Source: Campylobacteraceae bacterium (lineage in GTDB: Bacteria; Campylobacterota; Campylobacteria; Campylobacterales; Sulfurospirillaceae). Taken from it: a stretch of DNA of 6,079 nucleotides. Both the position numbers and the translations under genes were made by a program. The notes below the pieces were generated by a model that was not told where the DNA came from, ran no database searches, and saw nothing but the letters and a program-made list of their open reading frames with translations. Where the stretch lies: assembly GCA_027011025.1 (NCBI GenBank), contig JALVAU010000418.1, positions 1-6,079 of the forward strand. The letters are read 5' to 3'. Position 1 is the stretch's first letter. Each line of letters begins with the position of its first letter. Positions 5,221 through 6,079 of the stretch are shown piece by piece.

Positions 5221-6079
5221 AATTTATAATTTTAATAGTAGGAATAGTAATGTCGATTTATGCAAAGCAAGAGACTATAGTTTTTAGTGCGGGGTGTTTT
5301 TGGGGGGTAGAGAAGCATTTTGAGCAAATCCCCGGAGTCATAGATGCAAAATCCGGATATGCGGGTGGAAACTATCCAAATCCAACTTATGAGACAGTTT
5401 TGAAGTATAGGCATTCTGCGCCCGAAGGCTTAGTAAACTATACAGAATCTGTTGAAGTCAAATTTGATGATACAAAGGTAAGTGCCAAAAAGCTTATCAA
5501 GGATTTTTGGGAACTTCACAATCCAACTCAAGCAGACGGGCAAGGTAACGATATAGGCAATAACTACAGAAGTGCTATATTTTACACAAATGAAAAACAG
5601 CACAAAATCGCCCTTGAGACAAGAGATGAGTATCAAAAACTTCTAAACAAAGCTGGATACGGCGAGATAACCACACAAATAGAGCCTTTGGAGAAGTTTT
5701 ATGAAGCTGAGAGTTATCACCAAAACTATCTGCAAAAAAATCCAAACGGTTACTGTCCAAATCACGCAACTGGTGTAAAATTTGAAAAAGTAAAAAAACA
5801 GACTTCTTACATCAGACCTCTTGGTGGAAAAGAGATCGTTGTCATAGATGCCGAAGATTGTCCGTATTGTGAAAAATTCAAAAAAGATGTTACCTCTTCA
5901 TACAAAGGAGATACACCTCTTAGGACTGCACACAGTGATCAACTAAAAGACTTTGATATCAAGACAAAACTTGACGCTACACCTACTATCCTTTTTATAG
6001 ATGGTGGGAAAGAGGTTTTTGCCCATAGGGGATATATGGATAAAAAAGATTTTTACAAGGCACTAGGATTGTTCAAACT
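5217..6079 (+). CDS. Exported MsrA-thioredoxin(-MsrB) fusion, downstream copy (3' end outside window)
   Basis: The first 287 residues of a periplasmic methionine sulfoxide reductase. A short signal peptide (about 1-16, ending SIYA) is followed by MsrA, which reduces methionine-S-sulfoxide: catalytic Cys27 in GCFWG, SGYAGG, HNPTQADGQGNDIGNNYRSAIFY, and the C-terminal YHQNYLQKNPNGYC. A linker leads to a thioredoxin-like domain with redox motif CPYC (Cys215, Cys218) and a T-P-T cis-Pro region (Pro256). The sequence then matches the upstream copy, where MsrB follows, so a total of about 409 residues is expected. Neisseria PilB has thioredoxin first, then MsrA-MsrB; here the thioredoxin-like domain sits in the middle. 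The start is secure: AAGGAG at 5203-5208 lies eight bases before the ATG, which overlaps the kinase stop. This is the last visible gene of the regulator-kinase operon. Whether the MsrB half is intact cannot be seen in the window. Confidence 0.93.
   Translation, partial: MKFIILIVGIVMSIYAKQETIVFSAGCFWGVEKHFEQIPGVIDAKSGYAGGNYPNPTYETVLKYRHSAPEGLVNYTESVEVKFDDTKVSAKKLIKDFWELHNPTQADGQGNDIGNNYRSAIFYTNEKQHKIALETRDEYQKLLNKAGYGEITTQIEPLEKFYEAESYHQNYLQKNPNGYCPNHATGVKFEKVKKQTSYIRPLGGKEIVVIDAEDCPYCEKFKKDVTSSYKGDTPLRTAHSDQLKDFDIKTKLDATPTILFIDGGKEVFAHRGYMDKKDFYKALGLFK
5916..6079 (+). repeat. Direct repeat, downstream copy (msr fusion gene)
   Basis: Matches 1-164 with an offset of 5915 bases. Differences at 5936, 6063, 6068 and 6077 are all synonymous. 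It covers residues 234-287 of the fusion protein (end of the thioredoxin-like domain and linker to MsrB). The repeat continues beyond the window. Confidence 0.95.

Noticed and set aside
5232..5769. Three minus-strand open frames of 60-68 codons opposite the downstream msr gene
   Set aside because: They are shadows of a confidently assigned coding gene, with no ribosome sites or domains.
1..6079. Reading the window as a complete 5.9-kb circular plasmid with overlapping ends
   Set aside because: The overlapping ends differ at four synonymous sites and there is no replication or mobilisation gene. Paralogs explain this better, though reads should confirm it.

Overview
The window is AT-rich with poly-A/T-rich intergenic DNA and strong AAGGAG-type ribosome sites. 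Gene content points to a Campylobacterota (epsilonproteobacterial) chromosome, perhaps an Arcobacter-, Sulfurimonas- or Sulfurospirillum-like lineage. This rests on periplasmic Msr fusions, Bcp, cytochrome P460 and a COG4315 lipoprotein, plus TATAAT boxes mostly without an obvious -35. The genus is inference. There is no replication, transfer or phage gene.

Layout. Positions 1-531 hold the 3' end of a methionine sulfoxide reductase fusion gene (thioredoxin-like tail plus MsrB). It is followed by a 272-bp nested palindromic element (537-808) with no credible gene. A drug/metabolite transporter (EamA type, 853-1746) converges with a peroxiredoxin of the Bcp type (1751-2218, minus). A divergent intergenic region (2219-2416) carries a 28-bp perfect inverted repeat and promoters for both sides. 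On the plus strand come a secreted cytochrome P460-like heme protein (2417-2947) and a small lipoprotein (2964-3359). A 168-bp leader with two possible RNA hairpins precedes a tightly overlapping operon: response regulator (3528-4211), histidine kinase (4201-5220), and a second methionine sulfoxide reductase fusion (5217 to the window end: signal peptide, MsrA, thioredoxin-like CPYC domain).

The two Msr genes match over the 164 bases where both are visible (1-164 against 5916-6079). They differ at four sites, all synonymous. The window therefore lies between two near-identical paralogs in the same orientation, 5915 bp apart, or less likely is an overlapping end of a circular or mis-assembled molecule. 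If collinear, the complete protein would be about 409 residues: MsrA, thioredoxin-like, MsrB.

How the parts may work together. The two-component system is translationally coupled to an exported MsrA-thioredoxin-MsrB protein, which suggests regulated repair of oxidised methionine in the periplasm, comparable in logic to HprSR (YedVW) with MsrPQ in E. coli. Bcp adds cytoplasmic peroxide detoxification. The cytochrome P460-like protein may act on reactive nitrogen species. The oxidative/nitrosative defence theme is inferred from gene families; no regulation can be proven from sequence alone.
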